DNA of 64,000 nucleotides, taken from NCBI RefSeq assembly GCF_000238375.3, contig NZ_AHBZ03000021.1:248001-312000 (forward strand). The letters are read 5' to 3'. This document shows, in pieces, positions 56,872-64,000 of this stretch. Under the pieces are notes generated by a model. It ran no database searches. It had not been told where the DNA came from and was given only the letters and a program-made list of their open reading frames with translations. The DNA is from Pseudoalteromonas citrea. Lineage in GTDB: Bacteria > Pseudomonadota > Gammaproteobacteria > Enterobacterales > Alteromonadaceae. The stretch's first letter is position 1. Every line of letters starts with the position of its first letter. Both the position numbers and the translations under genes were made by a program.

Positions 56872-57396
56872 TTAATCACTATCTTCAAGATCCAACTTAA
56901 TATCAGGAAATGGAATAGTTAGATCCTCTATACCAAACTTTTTCGATAACTGTGAACAAGCTTTGTATTGCTTATTGGACGTGCTCGAGTACGGTACAAT
57001 TAAATGCTCTGTCACACTTTTCCCGTCAAGCTTAATCATATTCTCAATACCTGGAGGGGTATAAAATATCATCATTTTCGCTATGTCGTCTGATTCATTA
57101 CGAAACGCTCTTTTTACACCAGGAGGGCACATAATAAATGTGCCTACATTTGCAACAACTCGGCGTTCACCTTCATAAAAAATAACTTCCCCCTCTGTGA
57201 TTAAAAATGATTCATCTTCATGATGGTGAATATGACTTCCTCCTCCTTCACCAGGGTTAACGAAGGCTTCCATAATACTAAAGCGGCCTGCAGTCTCTTC
57301 ACCTGTCAGTATCATTCGATAGGTATTACCCATAGATGAAATTAGCACCCCCATGTCATCTGTACGCACGATCATTCGATCAAAGTTGGTATCCAT
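56872..57396 (-). CDS. Cupin-domain protein
   Basis: A 174-residue protein with a single cupin barrel. Motif 1 is GGSHIHHHEDESFLITEGE (metal-binding His/Glu), and motif 2 around PPGVKRAFRNES ends the barrel with one further His-poor strand, so metal binding may be incomplete. AAGGAAAG precedes the ATG. It follows the DUF2938 membrane-protein gene by ten bases, in an operon controlled from the MerR-type promoter. The substrate is unknown; many such cupins bind a small molecule. Confidence 0.82.
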   Translation of the reverse strand: MDTNFDRMIVRTDDMGVLISSMGNTYRMILTGEETAGRFSIMEAFVNPGEGGGSHIHHHEDESFLITEGEVIFYEGERRVVANVGTFIMCPPGVKRAFRNESDDIAKMMIFYTPPGIENMIKLDGKSVTEHLIVPYSSTSNKQYKACSQLSKKFGIEDLTIPFPDIKLDLEDSD

Positions 57397-57406
57397 ATGC
57401 TTTCCT

Positions 57407-57910
57407 TTAAAATAAAAATGAATAAACTAAGCCGCCTAGATATAGCCCAACGCCAAAGATACAATGCGTCTGTATACTTCGTATTCGGGCAACATTAGGC
57501 AATGGGGCCTTTGCTGCTGCAATGCCTAACCCCATAGCCGGCTGCATAATTAAAAATGGTAGTAACACGGTCAATAAGCCAAATAATATGGATAAATAGA
57601 TACTAGGTTCATAAAACCAAAGCTCATCAACAAGGCCGATGAATACAGCTGAAAATATGACGCCAATCAGGTAATGTAGAAGCCAACCCAACATTAACTC
57701 TCCTGTCATTTCTTGGCTCACATTAATATTTTTATGGAAGAACTCTCCTTTTATAGCGTGTAACCCCAGCCGCCCTACCAACGCATAATTTAAAGGACGT
57801 ACACCAAAAACATGCTTTAAAAAAATAGCCCACAAATCCATGAAAGCCGTTGCGACCATACCAACAACGACACACGCAATCATATGCTCAAATACACTTT
57901 CAACGTTCAA
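57407..57910 (-). CDS. DUF2938 integral membrane protein
   Basis: A 167-residue protein with four predicted membrane helices, matching the DUF2938 type (AFMDLWAIFLKHVFG; GWLLHYLIGVIFS; LPFLIMQPAMGLGIAAAK). The function is unknown. The start is set at the TTG at 57910, because AAGGAG lies at ideal distance; the upstream TTG at 57934 has no ribosome-binding site. Divergent from merR, it is the first gene of the MerR-controlled pair. Confidence 0.75.
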   Translation of the reverse strand: MNVESVFEHMIACVVVGMVATAFMDLWAIFLKHVFGVRPLNYALVGRLGLHAIKGEFFHKNINVSQEMTGELMLGWLLHYLIGVIFSAVFIGLVDELWFYEPSIYLSILFGLLTVLLPFLIMQPAMGLGIAAAKAPLPNVARIRSIQTHCIFGVGLYLGGLVYSFLF

Positions 57911-57999
57911 TTTTATCTCCTTGCGACTGTCCAATATTGCGATTACATCCCCCTTGAAAAGCGAGGGAATATATCTTGCCTAACCTGTTACTTGGCTCT

Positions 58000-58030
58000 A
58001 TCATGGCACTTCAAGTTAACTTTAAGTCAA
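58000..58030 (-). promoter_or_regulatory. MerR-type promoter with 19-bp spacer and operator
   Basis: The dyad ACTTCAAGTTAACTTTAAGT (58008-58027) lies between a -35-like TTGACT and a -10-like CATGAT on the minus strand, 19 bases apart. A 19-bp spacer with a central dyad is the hallmark of promoters untwisted by MerR regulators. The core CAAGTTAACTT resembles SoxR-type sites. Confidence 0.65.
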
Positions 58031-58037
58031 TAGTTAA

Positions 58038-58454
58038 ATGCATAAAACATTAGATATAAGTGAAGTAGTCAAACGCTCAGGGCTGCCAGCATCAACTTTG
58101 CGCTATTATGAAGATAAAGGGCTAATAAAGTCTGTGGGTCGTAATGGGCTTAGAAGGGTATTTAATGAAAAAGTGATCGATATTTTAGCGTCAATATCAC
58201 TTGGTCAATTGGCAGGGTTAACGTTAGATGACATCGGAACCATGATCATTAATGGTGATCGAGTACAGATAGATCGAAATAAGTTAACGGCAAAGGCAAA
58301 CGAAATCGAACAAACTATCGCACAGTTAAGTGCTGTATGTGAGGGCTTGCGCCATGCTGCCATTTGCCCAGAAGAAAACCACTTCGATTGCCCAAAATTT
58401 TTAAAACTGTTACATAGTGCCAGTCAGCATACTAAAAAAAGAAACAAGCTGTAG
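58038..58454 (+). CDS. MerR family transcriptional regulator
   Basis: A 138-residue MerR protein. The N-terminal winged helix (VKRSGLPASTLRYYEDKGLI) is canonical. A dimerisation coiled coil follows (about 75-115), and the short C-terminus holds two Cys (AICPEENHFDCPKF) that could bind a metal or sense thiols. It probably controls the divergent DUF2938-cupin operon through the 58008-58027 dyad, 11 bases before its own start. Confidence 0.9.
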   Translation: MHKTLDISEVVKRSGLPASTLRYYEDKGLIKSVGRNGLRRVFNEKVIDILASISLGQLAGLTLDDIGTMIINGDRVQIDRNKLTAKANEIEQTIAQLSAVCEGLRHAAICPEENHFDCPKFLKLLHSASQHTKKRNKL

Positions 58455-58593
58455 CTGTCACTTATAGTGTATTTATAAGGTGCAAGTCGCTCAAATCGAG
58501 AGAAATAGAAATTCAAGGTGTATAAAAAATGGAGCAAAACTAGGACCTGTAACAGATTATGTGTAACTTTATAGCACACGCTAAAAAAATCGC

Positions 58594-58619
58594 GGTAAAT
58601 TGACCGAGGTTAATTTACC
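58594..58619. terminator. Hairpin between MerR and a convergent gene
   Basis: GGTAAATT/AATTTACC, 8-bp stem and 10-nt loop. An AT-rich weak hairpin between convergent genes. Confidence 0.35.
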
Positions 58620-58707
58620 AAAATTATACTCTGTTGCGATAGCAAGCATTTATTATGTTTACTACCTATTATGAAGGCAGTAAACAACTTCATCTGTGCT
58701 AGCTTAT

Positions 58708-59226
58708 TTACCATTTATACAAACGGCACTTTTGCTTCACTTTTACGCCATAGTTTGAAACGGTATATGGCCCAATTTGGGCGTCTCTGATAGTTTCGAA
58801 GGTAAAGTTATCCATTGACACATCTAATGTACCGTTTGAGTTTAGCTCATATGTGGTTTGGATTTTACTTGAACCAATCTCAAACATACTCACAAATTCA
58901 TTATCAACTAAATATTGGTCAATAATAATGCCGTTATTCTCATCAATGGCGTAATGACCTTTTGATTCATCTATCGTCAATAAATTATAATTACGAATAC
59001 TTTGTGACGGTGCGCTACCATAAGTCAGTACCCAAGACACTTCGCCGTTTTCTTGATTGGCAATTTCTAACGACATCGCAAAACTCAAGTAAGCACCGCG
59101 TTGCGGGGAGATCAGATCACATTCCCCCTTATATAGCCCAGCCCACCCATCAGGGGTTGTTGAAGAAGCATGAGCTACGCCAGAGCTAAGTGCAATGCTT
59201 GAAAGCAATATTGGGAATATTTTCAT
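58708..59226 (-). CDS. Secreted hypothetical protein, 172 aa
   Basis: A 172-residue protein with a clear signal peptide (to about residue 20, ASS). The mature part is beta-rich (YLSFAMSLEIANQENGEVSWVLTYG) with two Cys (KGECDLI, KQKCRLY) that could form a disulphide, an arrangement resembling lipocalin-like or beta-barrel periplasmic proteins. The family was not recognised. It is monocistronic. Confidence 0.7.
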   Translation of the reverse strand: MKIFPILLSSIALSSGVAHASSTTPDGWAGLYKGECDLISPQRGAYLSFAMSLEIANQENGEVSWVLTYGSAPSQSIRNYNLLTIDESKGHYAIDENNGIIIDQYLVDNEFVSMFEIGSSKIQTTYELNSNGTLDVSMDNFTFETIRDAQIGPYTVSNYGVKVKQKCRLYKW

Positions 59227-59317
59227 ATATTGAGGTCCTTATCTAACTAATCGTAAATAACAAGGACCCAATATAGCAACAAGGATAAGTTATTCACAAG
59301 TGTTATTTTTGTGTAAC

Positions 59318-59980
59318 TTACTTTTCAATCCAAGGCTTTACAGTCACAATTTCAGCCCTATCATTGCTCGATAACAATTTCATTGTGCTATCTTGCCACG
59401 CAGAATCAATTGCAAACTTACATACAGTATCCTCACATTTTATCTGTTTATTGCTAAACGAAACAGGCTGAGAAAACTCAATTAAAACACCTTTTTGTTC
59501 TGGTAATAAGAAGCTCATCAGCTTGCTCACAAAAAAGCCTGATAAATCTGATAACAGCTCATCAAATTCAGTGTGTAACTGAAACAGGGATGCAGAAGTT
59601 AAATGAGACGAGTCAAAATGTTCAGCTTCGATTTGAAACTTCAGTTGGCAACTATGCTGTGGGTTTTTAGGCTCTAACACGACCACTGCTTTATCTTTAT
59701 CTAACTTTTTATCATACGGTAGAAGCAGTTGTGCCTGCTCAGTATATGCAAGAGGTGCTTCCATCTTCTCCGTCATGATTTTGCCAGATGCGATAGCGCA
59801 CGGTGCTAGCGTCGCTGTATCGACAACATAAAAGTTCACTCGTGCAAACTCAAACTCTCCTTTTTCTATGACTTTTAATCGATCATAAAAACCATCGTAA
59901 GACACCACAAACTCTTTTCCGTGGGCAAGATTAATAAATCCAAATGCTAAGAGAAGCGCAGCCAACCAATTAATCTTCAT
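59318..59980 (-). CDS. DUF2987-like exported protein
   Basis: A 220-residue protein with a signal peptide (to about residue 21, AHGK). Features include VSYDGFYDRLKVIEKGEFEFARVNFYVVD and paired Cys, as in the DUF2987 family of gammaproteobacterial periplasmic proteins of unknown role. The ATG at 59980 overlaps the preceding Bax-like gene by 11 bases, so the two are coupled and probably act on the same envelope process. Confidence 0.75.
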   Translation of the reverse strand: MKINWLAALLLAFGFINLAHGKEFVVSYDGFYDRLKVIEKGEFEFARVNFYVVDTATLAPCAIASGKIMTEKMEAPLAYTEQAQLLLPYDKKLDKDKAVVVLEPKNPQHSCQLKFQIEAEHFDSSHLTSASLFQLHTEFDELLSDLSGFFVSKLMSFLLPEQKGVLIEFSQPVSFSNKQIKCEDTVCKFAIDSAWQDSTMKLLSSNDRAEIVTVKPWIEK

Positions 59981-60791
59981 CAAAATACGCCTTGTTATGT
60001 CTGATCATGTCATTTAGTTCATTTACGTATGCTTCACCACGCTCAGAATAAGAGATTAACCCTGCAGTTAGTTGCGTCGCGTCAATCGGCTGCTTATTTG
60101 CTCTTAGTTCAGCGCGCTTTGCTCTAAGCTCAGTGTAAGCGTCATGAGTATTAATATTTCTGAAATAAGACTTAACTGCCGCACGGACTGACTTAAACGC
60201 TGCAACTTCATGTTCAGCCTCATTATCTCGACGTTTAGGCACCATGCCACAGCCTTTTTTGTAACACCATTGGCCAAAAAAGTTCAATCCAATGCGCGCA
60301 AACCTTGAAGTACCCCATGCAGATTCATTCGCGGCTTGCATTAATGCCAACTCTTTCGGGATCACATCGACATGTGCCAATGCATTGGTTAAGCTCGCAA
60401 CCGAATAACGTTCCCCTTTTATTCGATAATGGGTGTAAATCACATTTAACTTTTGCGTTTGCGCCGGTGTTAAAGCCTCACCAAACTGCAGCATCATCAG
60501 CGCAATTTCTATACTCGCACGTTGCTGCATAATGTCTTTGTTTTCAGCAATAATATGCGGTTTAATAAAATCGAAAAATTGTTGCTTCTTTTCCGCGGTG
60601 CTTTTTATATCTGAAAACCTCGGCAGAACCACAGTATGTAATGGCTTTTCTACTTTGACGGGAGGTTTTTCAATTACTACTGGGCGAATTTCTTGGGGCT
60701 CTATTATTGGCGCCGGCATAAACACAAACGGATAAGCTAATGCCCACAGTGCCACGACCCAAATCACTAATTTTACTAATTTGACTTGCAT
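59970..60791 (-). CDS. Bax-like exported glucosaminidase
   Basis: A 273-residue protein with an N-terminal membrane anchor or signal, a Pro-rich linker and a glucosaminidase (GH73-like, Bax) domain. The catalytic Glu is in MQAANESAWGTSRFA, followed by NFFGQWCYKKGCG as in E. coli Bax. It would cleave peptidoglycan glycan strands. The ATG at 60791 follows GAGGAAAG. Operon with the DUF2987 gene. Confidence 0.85.
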   Translation of the reverse strand: MQVKLVKLVIWVVALWALAYPFVFMPAPIIEPQEIRPVVIEKPPVKVEKPLHTVVLPRFSDIKSTAEKKQQFFDFIKPHIIAENKDIMQQRASIEIALMMLQFGEALTPAQTQKLNVIYTHYRIKGERYSVASLTNALAHVDVIPKELALMQAANESAWGTSRFARIGLNFFGQWCYKKGCGMVPKRRDNEAEHEVAAFKSVRAAVKSYFRNINTHDAYTELRAKRAELRANKQPIDATQLTAGLISYSERGEAYVNELNDMIRHNKAYFDED

Positions 60792-61017
60792 GTCTTTCCT
60801 CATCATTGAGCGTACCAGCCTCTGTCCATAATTTGGCTGTAAGTTACTGATATAACTTGTTACTATCAGTATTTTAGTACACTATTACATCGTTCTTTCA
60901 TTTTAAATTAACGGCGTATTATACTTAAAGTAGCAATTAAACGCGAGTTTGTGCTCATTCAACTATGTATGAAAATGTACAACCTACGTTACTATGTAAT
61001 TTGATCATGGAGTCATT

Positions 61018-62307
61018 ATGCATTCTGCTTGGCAGCAAAGGTTATCTGAACAACAAAAGAATCGGCCCAACGACAACCGCTCTGCATGGCAAGTAGATCG
61101 CTCTCGTATTATTCATGCAGCAGCGTTTAGACGCCTGCAAGCTAAAACTCAAATAATGAGTATCGGTGTCAATGATTTTTACCGTACCCGGCTTACACAT
61201 TCGCTTGAAGTCGCACAGATTGGTAGCGGAGTTTTACGACACCTTCGTATTCAAAACCCCGACTTTGCGCACTTCCCCTCCACCAGCTTAATCGAAACAC
61301 TGTGTTTAGCCCATGACATTGGCCACCCGCCTTTTGGCCACGGCGGAGAAACCGCTCTTAATTATTTAATGCGAGAATATGGTGGGTTTGAAGGCAATGC
61401 GCAAACTCTCAGGATTGTTTCAAAACTAGAACCGTATAGTAAAGGCTTTGGAATGAATCTAACCCGACGCACATTACTAGGGTTTATAAAATACCCCGCC
61501 ATTATCGATACTCTATGGTTTAACATTCCCAAACATGATGCGAGCCGGCCTTTTATAAAAGCCAAAGATTGGTTACCTGCAAAAGGCGTTTATCGCTGTG
61601 ATTTAGATGTGTTTAATTGGGTGCTTTCGCCATTTTCTGAACCAGACAGGCATTTACTACAAAAAAACAAACCCTTTGATGGGCATAAACGAAAAACGCA
61701 ATTTAAATCTCTAGACTGCGCGATTATGGAACTAGCAGATGACATTGCCTATGCGGTTCATGATTTAGAAGACGCCATAGCCACCGACACCTTAAGTCTT
61801 GCCGATTGGCAGAACTATGCATTACCACAATTAAAAGCCGTTCCTTCGAAATGGCTTACAAACAATTTAGAAAGCTTAACATTACGGTTGTTTTCTTTTG
61901 ATGAATCACTCCGTAAAGATGCCATTGGCGAGCTTGTAAACCTATTTATCGTTAACAGTCATTTGGTTATACAAAATGCTGAATTTGAATCGCCACTTCT
62001 CAAATATTGCGTAGAAATTGACGCTGAATATGCGGCGATTTTACAAGTACTCAAAACCTTTGTGTTTGAACGTTTAATTCGAGAACCTAAAATGCAGCAA
62101 ATTGAATTCAGTGGGCAAAACTTACTAATTGACTTATTTGAAGCGCTCGCAAGCGACCCTATGCGTTTACTTCCCTACACAACACAAGATCTCTATGTGC
62201 AAGCCAGCTCTAAAGCCGAACAAATGCGTGTATTAACGGATTATTTAGCGGGCATGACAGACGAGTATGCCAGAAGAACACATAAACGGTTATTTAGCAG
62301 TGAATAA
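61018..62307 (+). CDS. dgt: dGTPase family deoxyguanosinetriphosphate triphosphohydrolase-like protein
   Basis: A 429-residue HD-domain protein. N-terminal RRLQAKTQIM and the metal motifs TRLTHSLEVAQIG (H) and LCLAHDIGHPPFGHGGE (HD) are diagnostic of dGTPases, which hydrolyse dGTP (or other dNTP) to nucleoside and triphosphate. ELADDIAYAVHDLEDAI provides the last metal ligand. GGAG precedes the ATG. Flanked by a strong bidirectional terminator. Confidence 0.92.
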   Translation: MHSAWQQRLSEQQKNRPNDNRSAWQVDRSRIIHAAAFRRLQAKTQIMSIGVNDFYRTRLTHSLEVAQIGSGVLRHLRIQNPDFAHFPSTSLIETLCLAHDIGHPPFGHGGETALNYLMREYGGFEGNAQTLRIVSKLEPYSKGFGMNLTRRTLLGFIKYPAIIDTLWFNIPKHDASRPFIKAKDWLPAKGVYRCDLDVFNWVLSPFSEPDRHLLQKNKPFDGHKRKTQFKSLDCAIMELADDIAYAVHDLEDAIATDTLSLADWQNYALPQLKAVPSKWLTNNLESLTLRLFSFDESLRKDAIGELVNLFIVNSHLVIQNAEFESPLLKYCVEIDAEYAAILQVLKTFVFERLIREPKMQQIEFSGQNLLIDLFEALASDPMRLLPYTTQDLYVQASSKAEQMRVLTDYLAGMTDEYARRTHKRLFSSE

Positions 62308-62313
62308 ATGACA

Positions 62314-62341
62314 AAAACGCCAAGCAGTCGCTTGGCGTTTT
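62314..62341. terminator. Bidirectional rho-independent terminator
   Basis: AAAACGCCAAGC/GCTTGGCGTTTT with an AGTC loop and A/T tracts on both flanks, between convergent dgt and the DUF3718-like gene. Confidence 0.92.
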
Positions 62342-62380
62342 ATACAATAACTTTTCCCCTCATCACATTAAGGAAAACAA

Positions 62381-62815
62381 TTAAATGGCAGTATTTGCGA
62401 ACTGTCTAACAAACTCTCTTACAGGCACATCATTACAGCGCAGGCTGCGTGCTTTATGACCATACTTTGAAATACTTGATAAACCATTTTTTGCCGCTTT
62501 TATGCATAATTCAGTCGCTGATGTTGACGTCTTAGCATACAGTGCAACTTGTTTGGTGCTGGTATTTGTGTCATTTGTAAGTTGCTTTGCAATATCACGA
62601 ATATCTTCGCCATTACACAAGATGCTTTTTGAAAAGCGAGAAATATGAATACCATGTTGTGATGCAGCCACACGTGCAGCGCTCAACCCTTCTTGTGCAG
62701 CAACAACGCATACTTTTGATGCTGCAGATGCGTCACCTTGAGTATATTGTACCGGTGTCGCGTTAACTGACAATGTAGCAGAGAGTGCAACAACTAAAGA
62801 GATAGATTTAAACAT
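62381..62815 (-). CDS. DUF3718-like secreted protein, two repeats
   Basis: A 144-residue protein with a signal peptide (to about 20, VNA). Two similar segments occur: SKVCVVAAQEG ... ILCNGEDIRDIAKQL and TELCIKAAKNG ... LRCNDVPVREFVRQF. Each has a Cys-x3-Ala start and CN(G/D) near the end, the pattern of DUF3718 proteins, which usually carry one copy. The function is unknown. The ATG at 62815 is preferred over the 28-codon upstream extension because it begins the signal peptide and has TGAG before it. Confidence 0.75.
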   Translation of the reverse strand: MFKSISLVVALSATLSVNATPVQYTQGDASAASKVCVVAAQEGLSAARVAASQHGIHISRFSKSILCNGEDIRDIAKQLTNDTNTSTKQVALYAKTSTSATELCIKAAKNGLSSISKYGHKARSLRCNDVPVREFVRQFANTAI

Positions 62816-63077
62816 AATATACTCACAAATAATAAATTTGCGCGCATTATATAGCCAACTGTAAGTTTGTAAATGCTTAAACAAGCTAAAATAGCGCATT
62901 TAATAGCCTATTTACATATTACTAAAGTGATCTCTGTGCAACAGTAACAAATGCATACATTTGCCTCATAAACGATCAAATATTAACCTTTATTTTTTAT
63001 CTTTGCTGATATGTCATAAGCGCATTTCAATGGTAGAATATGAGCACCTTAGCGTATAACAATAAATGTTCCTAAAT

Positions 63078-63887
63078 ATGAAAGTCATTTCTTTTAATAT
63101 CAATGGTTTGAGAGCAAGATTACATCAATTACAGGCAATTATAGATAAACACCAGCCTGATGTTATCGGATTACAAGAAATAAAAGTCCATGATGAAGCT
63201 TTCCCAATTGAAGATGTTGAAGCCATGGGCTACAACGTGTATTTTCACGGTCAAAAAGCCCACTACGGCGTAGCCCTCATGTCTAAAAAGCCGGCAAAGT
63301 CTATTCAAAAAGGCTTTGCAACAGACACTGAAGAATCACAAAAACGCATGATCAGCGGCACATTTGAAAACGCAGCGGGTGAAGATGTGGTAATAATGAA
63401 TGGATACTTCCCACAGGGAGATAACATTAGCCACGAAACCAAGTTTCCTTATAAGCGTCAATTTTACGCTGACTTAATGACTCACCTGCAAGAACACTGC
63501 GACCCTAAACAGCATCTGATCGTTATGGGTGATATTAATATTTCTCCGACAGATCTAGACATTGGTATTGGTGAACCAAATAAAAAACGCTGGTTAAAAA
63601 CAGGCAAGTGTTCTTTTCAGCCAGAAGAGCGACAATGGTTAGCCACTTTACTTGATTGGGGTCTAAAAGACACCTTCAGAACCCTCACGCCTGACGCAAC
63701 CGACCTGTACTCGTGGTTTGACTACCGCTCGAAAGGTTTTGTCGATAATAGAGGCCTACGAATTGACGTTATTCTAGCCACAGAGTCTTTGCTGCCACAC
63801 TGTACTATCAGTGCCATTGATTATGAATTACGTGGTATTGAAAAGCCATCAGATCATGCGCCTATCTGGGCTGATTTCAACGGCTAA
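63078..63887 (+). CDS. xthA: Exonuclease III
   Basis: A 269-residue AP endonuclease/3'-5' exonuclease of base-excision repair. Key residues: SFNINGLRAR (Asn), LQEIKV (Glu), NGYFPQGDN, MGDINISPTDLDIG (Asp, Asn), and SDHAPIWADF (Asp, His). The ATG at 63078 begins MKVISFNINGL, the family N-terminus; an ATG 12 bases earlier is less likely. No strong ribosome-binding site is seen. Confidence 0.96.
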   Translation: MKVISFNINGLRARLHQLQAIIDKHQPDVIGLQEIKVHDEAFPIEDVEAMGYNVYFHGQKAHYGVALMSKKPAKSIQKGFATDTEESQKRMISGTFENAAGEDVVIMNGYFPQGDNISHETKFPYKRQFYADLMTHLQEHCDPKQHLIVMGDINISPTDLDIGIGEPNKKRWLKTGKCSFQPEERQWLATLLDWGLKDTFRTLTPDATDLYSWFDYRSKGFVDNRGLRIDVILATESLLPHCTISAIDYELRGIEKPSDHAPIWADFNG

Positions 63888-63893
63888 ACAAGT

Positions 63894-64000
63894 ATGTTAG
63901 AAGCGTTTATCGCAGGCATGTTGCTACTGCTTACTTTCAATAAGGCAGAGTGTTACGCCCTATTAGCAAGCCCTGCTCGCCAAAGTGGGGTTTTTGCTTG
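63894..64000 (+). CDS. Start of a small membrane-type protein (partial)
   Basis: An ATG seven bases after xthA opens MLEAFIAGMLLLLTF and continues through the right edge (36 residues visible). The start is hydrophobic, like a signal or membrane helix. No family can be named from this fragment. Confidence 0.45.
   Translation, partial: MLEAFIAGMLLLLTFNKAECYALLASPARQSGVFA

Overview
The window looks like chromosome from a marine gammaproteobacterium, most likely Pseudoalteromonas. The evidence is moderate AT-richness, many secreted hydrolases (chitinase, subtilases, chymotrypsin-like protease), several TonB-dependent receptors, the ImuA-ImuB-DnaE2 mutasome, a DUF2987/Bax-like pair, and xthA and dgt homologues of gammaproteobacterial type. 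No rRNA, tRNA or CRISPR was seen. Genus assignment is inference from gene content and protein style, not from a database search.

Layout. 1-6.5 kb: end of an amine oxidase, a GNAT acetyltransferase, a secreted S8 protease, a GH18 chitinase and a Tat-exported amine oxidase. 6.6-10.7 kb: an accessory stretch with two small proteins, a StrG-like 2OG/Fe(II) oxygenase translationally coupled to one of them, an AraC regulator, an AhpD-like protein and a PRMT-like methyltransferase. 10.8-16 kb: the SOS-controlled imuA-imuB-dnaE2 operon with a clear LexA box. 16-19 kb: an MFS transporter, a peptide deformylase, a fossil IS fragment and a small helical protein. 19.2-22.8 kb: a giant leucine-rich-repeat lipoprotein with about 48 repeats and 189-bp tandem duplications. 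23-26 kb: an alpha/beta hydrolase, and a BASS-family transporter gene split by an intact IS5-family element with a perfect 9-bp target duplication.

26-40 kb: a kexin-like protease, a chymotrypsin-like protease with two PKD and two chitin-binding modules, and an unknown protein whose start codon lies in an inverted repeat. Then a metallophosphoesterase and TonB receptor, divergent from a degenerate GGDEF protein and AraC regulator, and a cytosolic-looking HExxH protease. 40-49.7 kb: a hybrid sensor kinase, a second TonB receptor, a LysR regulator, an FMN reductase and a chemotaxis receptor. 49.7-52.4 kb: an arsR-gap-arsJ operon for arsenate export as 1-arseno-3-phosphoglycerate. 52.4-64 kb: a stand-alone double-glycine-leader peptide gene, astB, a lipoprotein metallopeptidase, a MerR-controlled DUF2938-cupin pair, secreted hypotheticals, a Bax-like glucosaminidase, a dGTPase-like gene, xthA and the start of one more gene.

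How it fits together. Many genes serve extracellular polymer use (chitin, protein, phosphoesters) plus TonB-dependent uptake. Others are stress modules: SOS mutagenesis, arsenate resistance and a MerR switch. The best candidates for something undescribed are the orphan GG-leader peptide at 52.5 kb and the small-protein/StrG-like oxygenase pair at 7.6 kb. Next are the LRR lipoprotein and the receptor/phosphoesterase locus with dyad operators facing a degenerate GGDEF-AraC pair. Many hairpins and operators are called by eye only.
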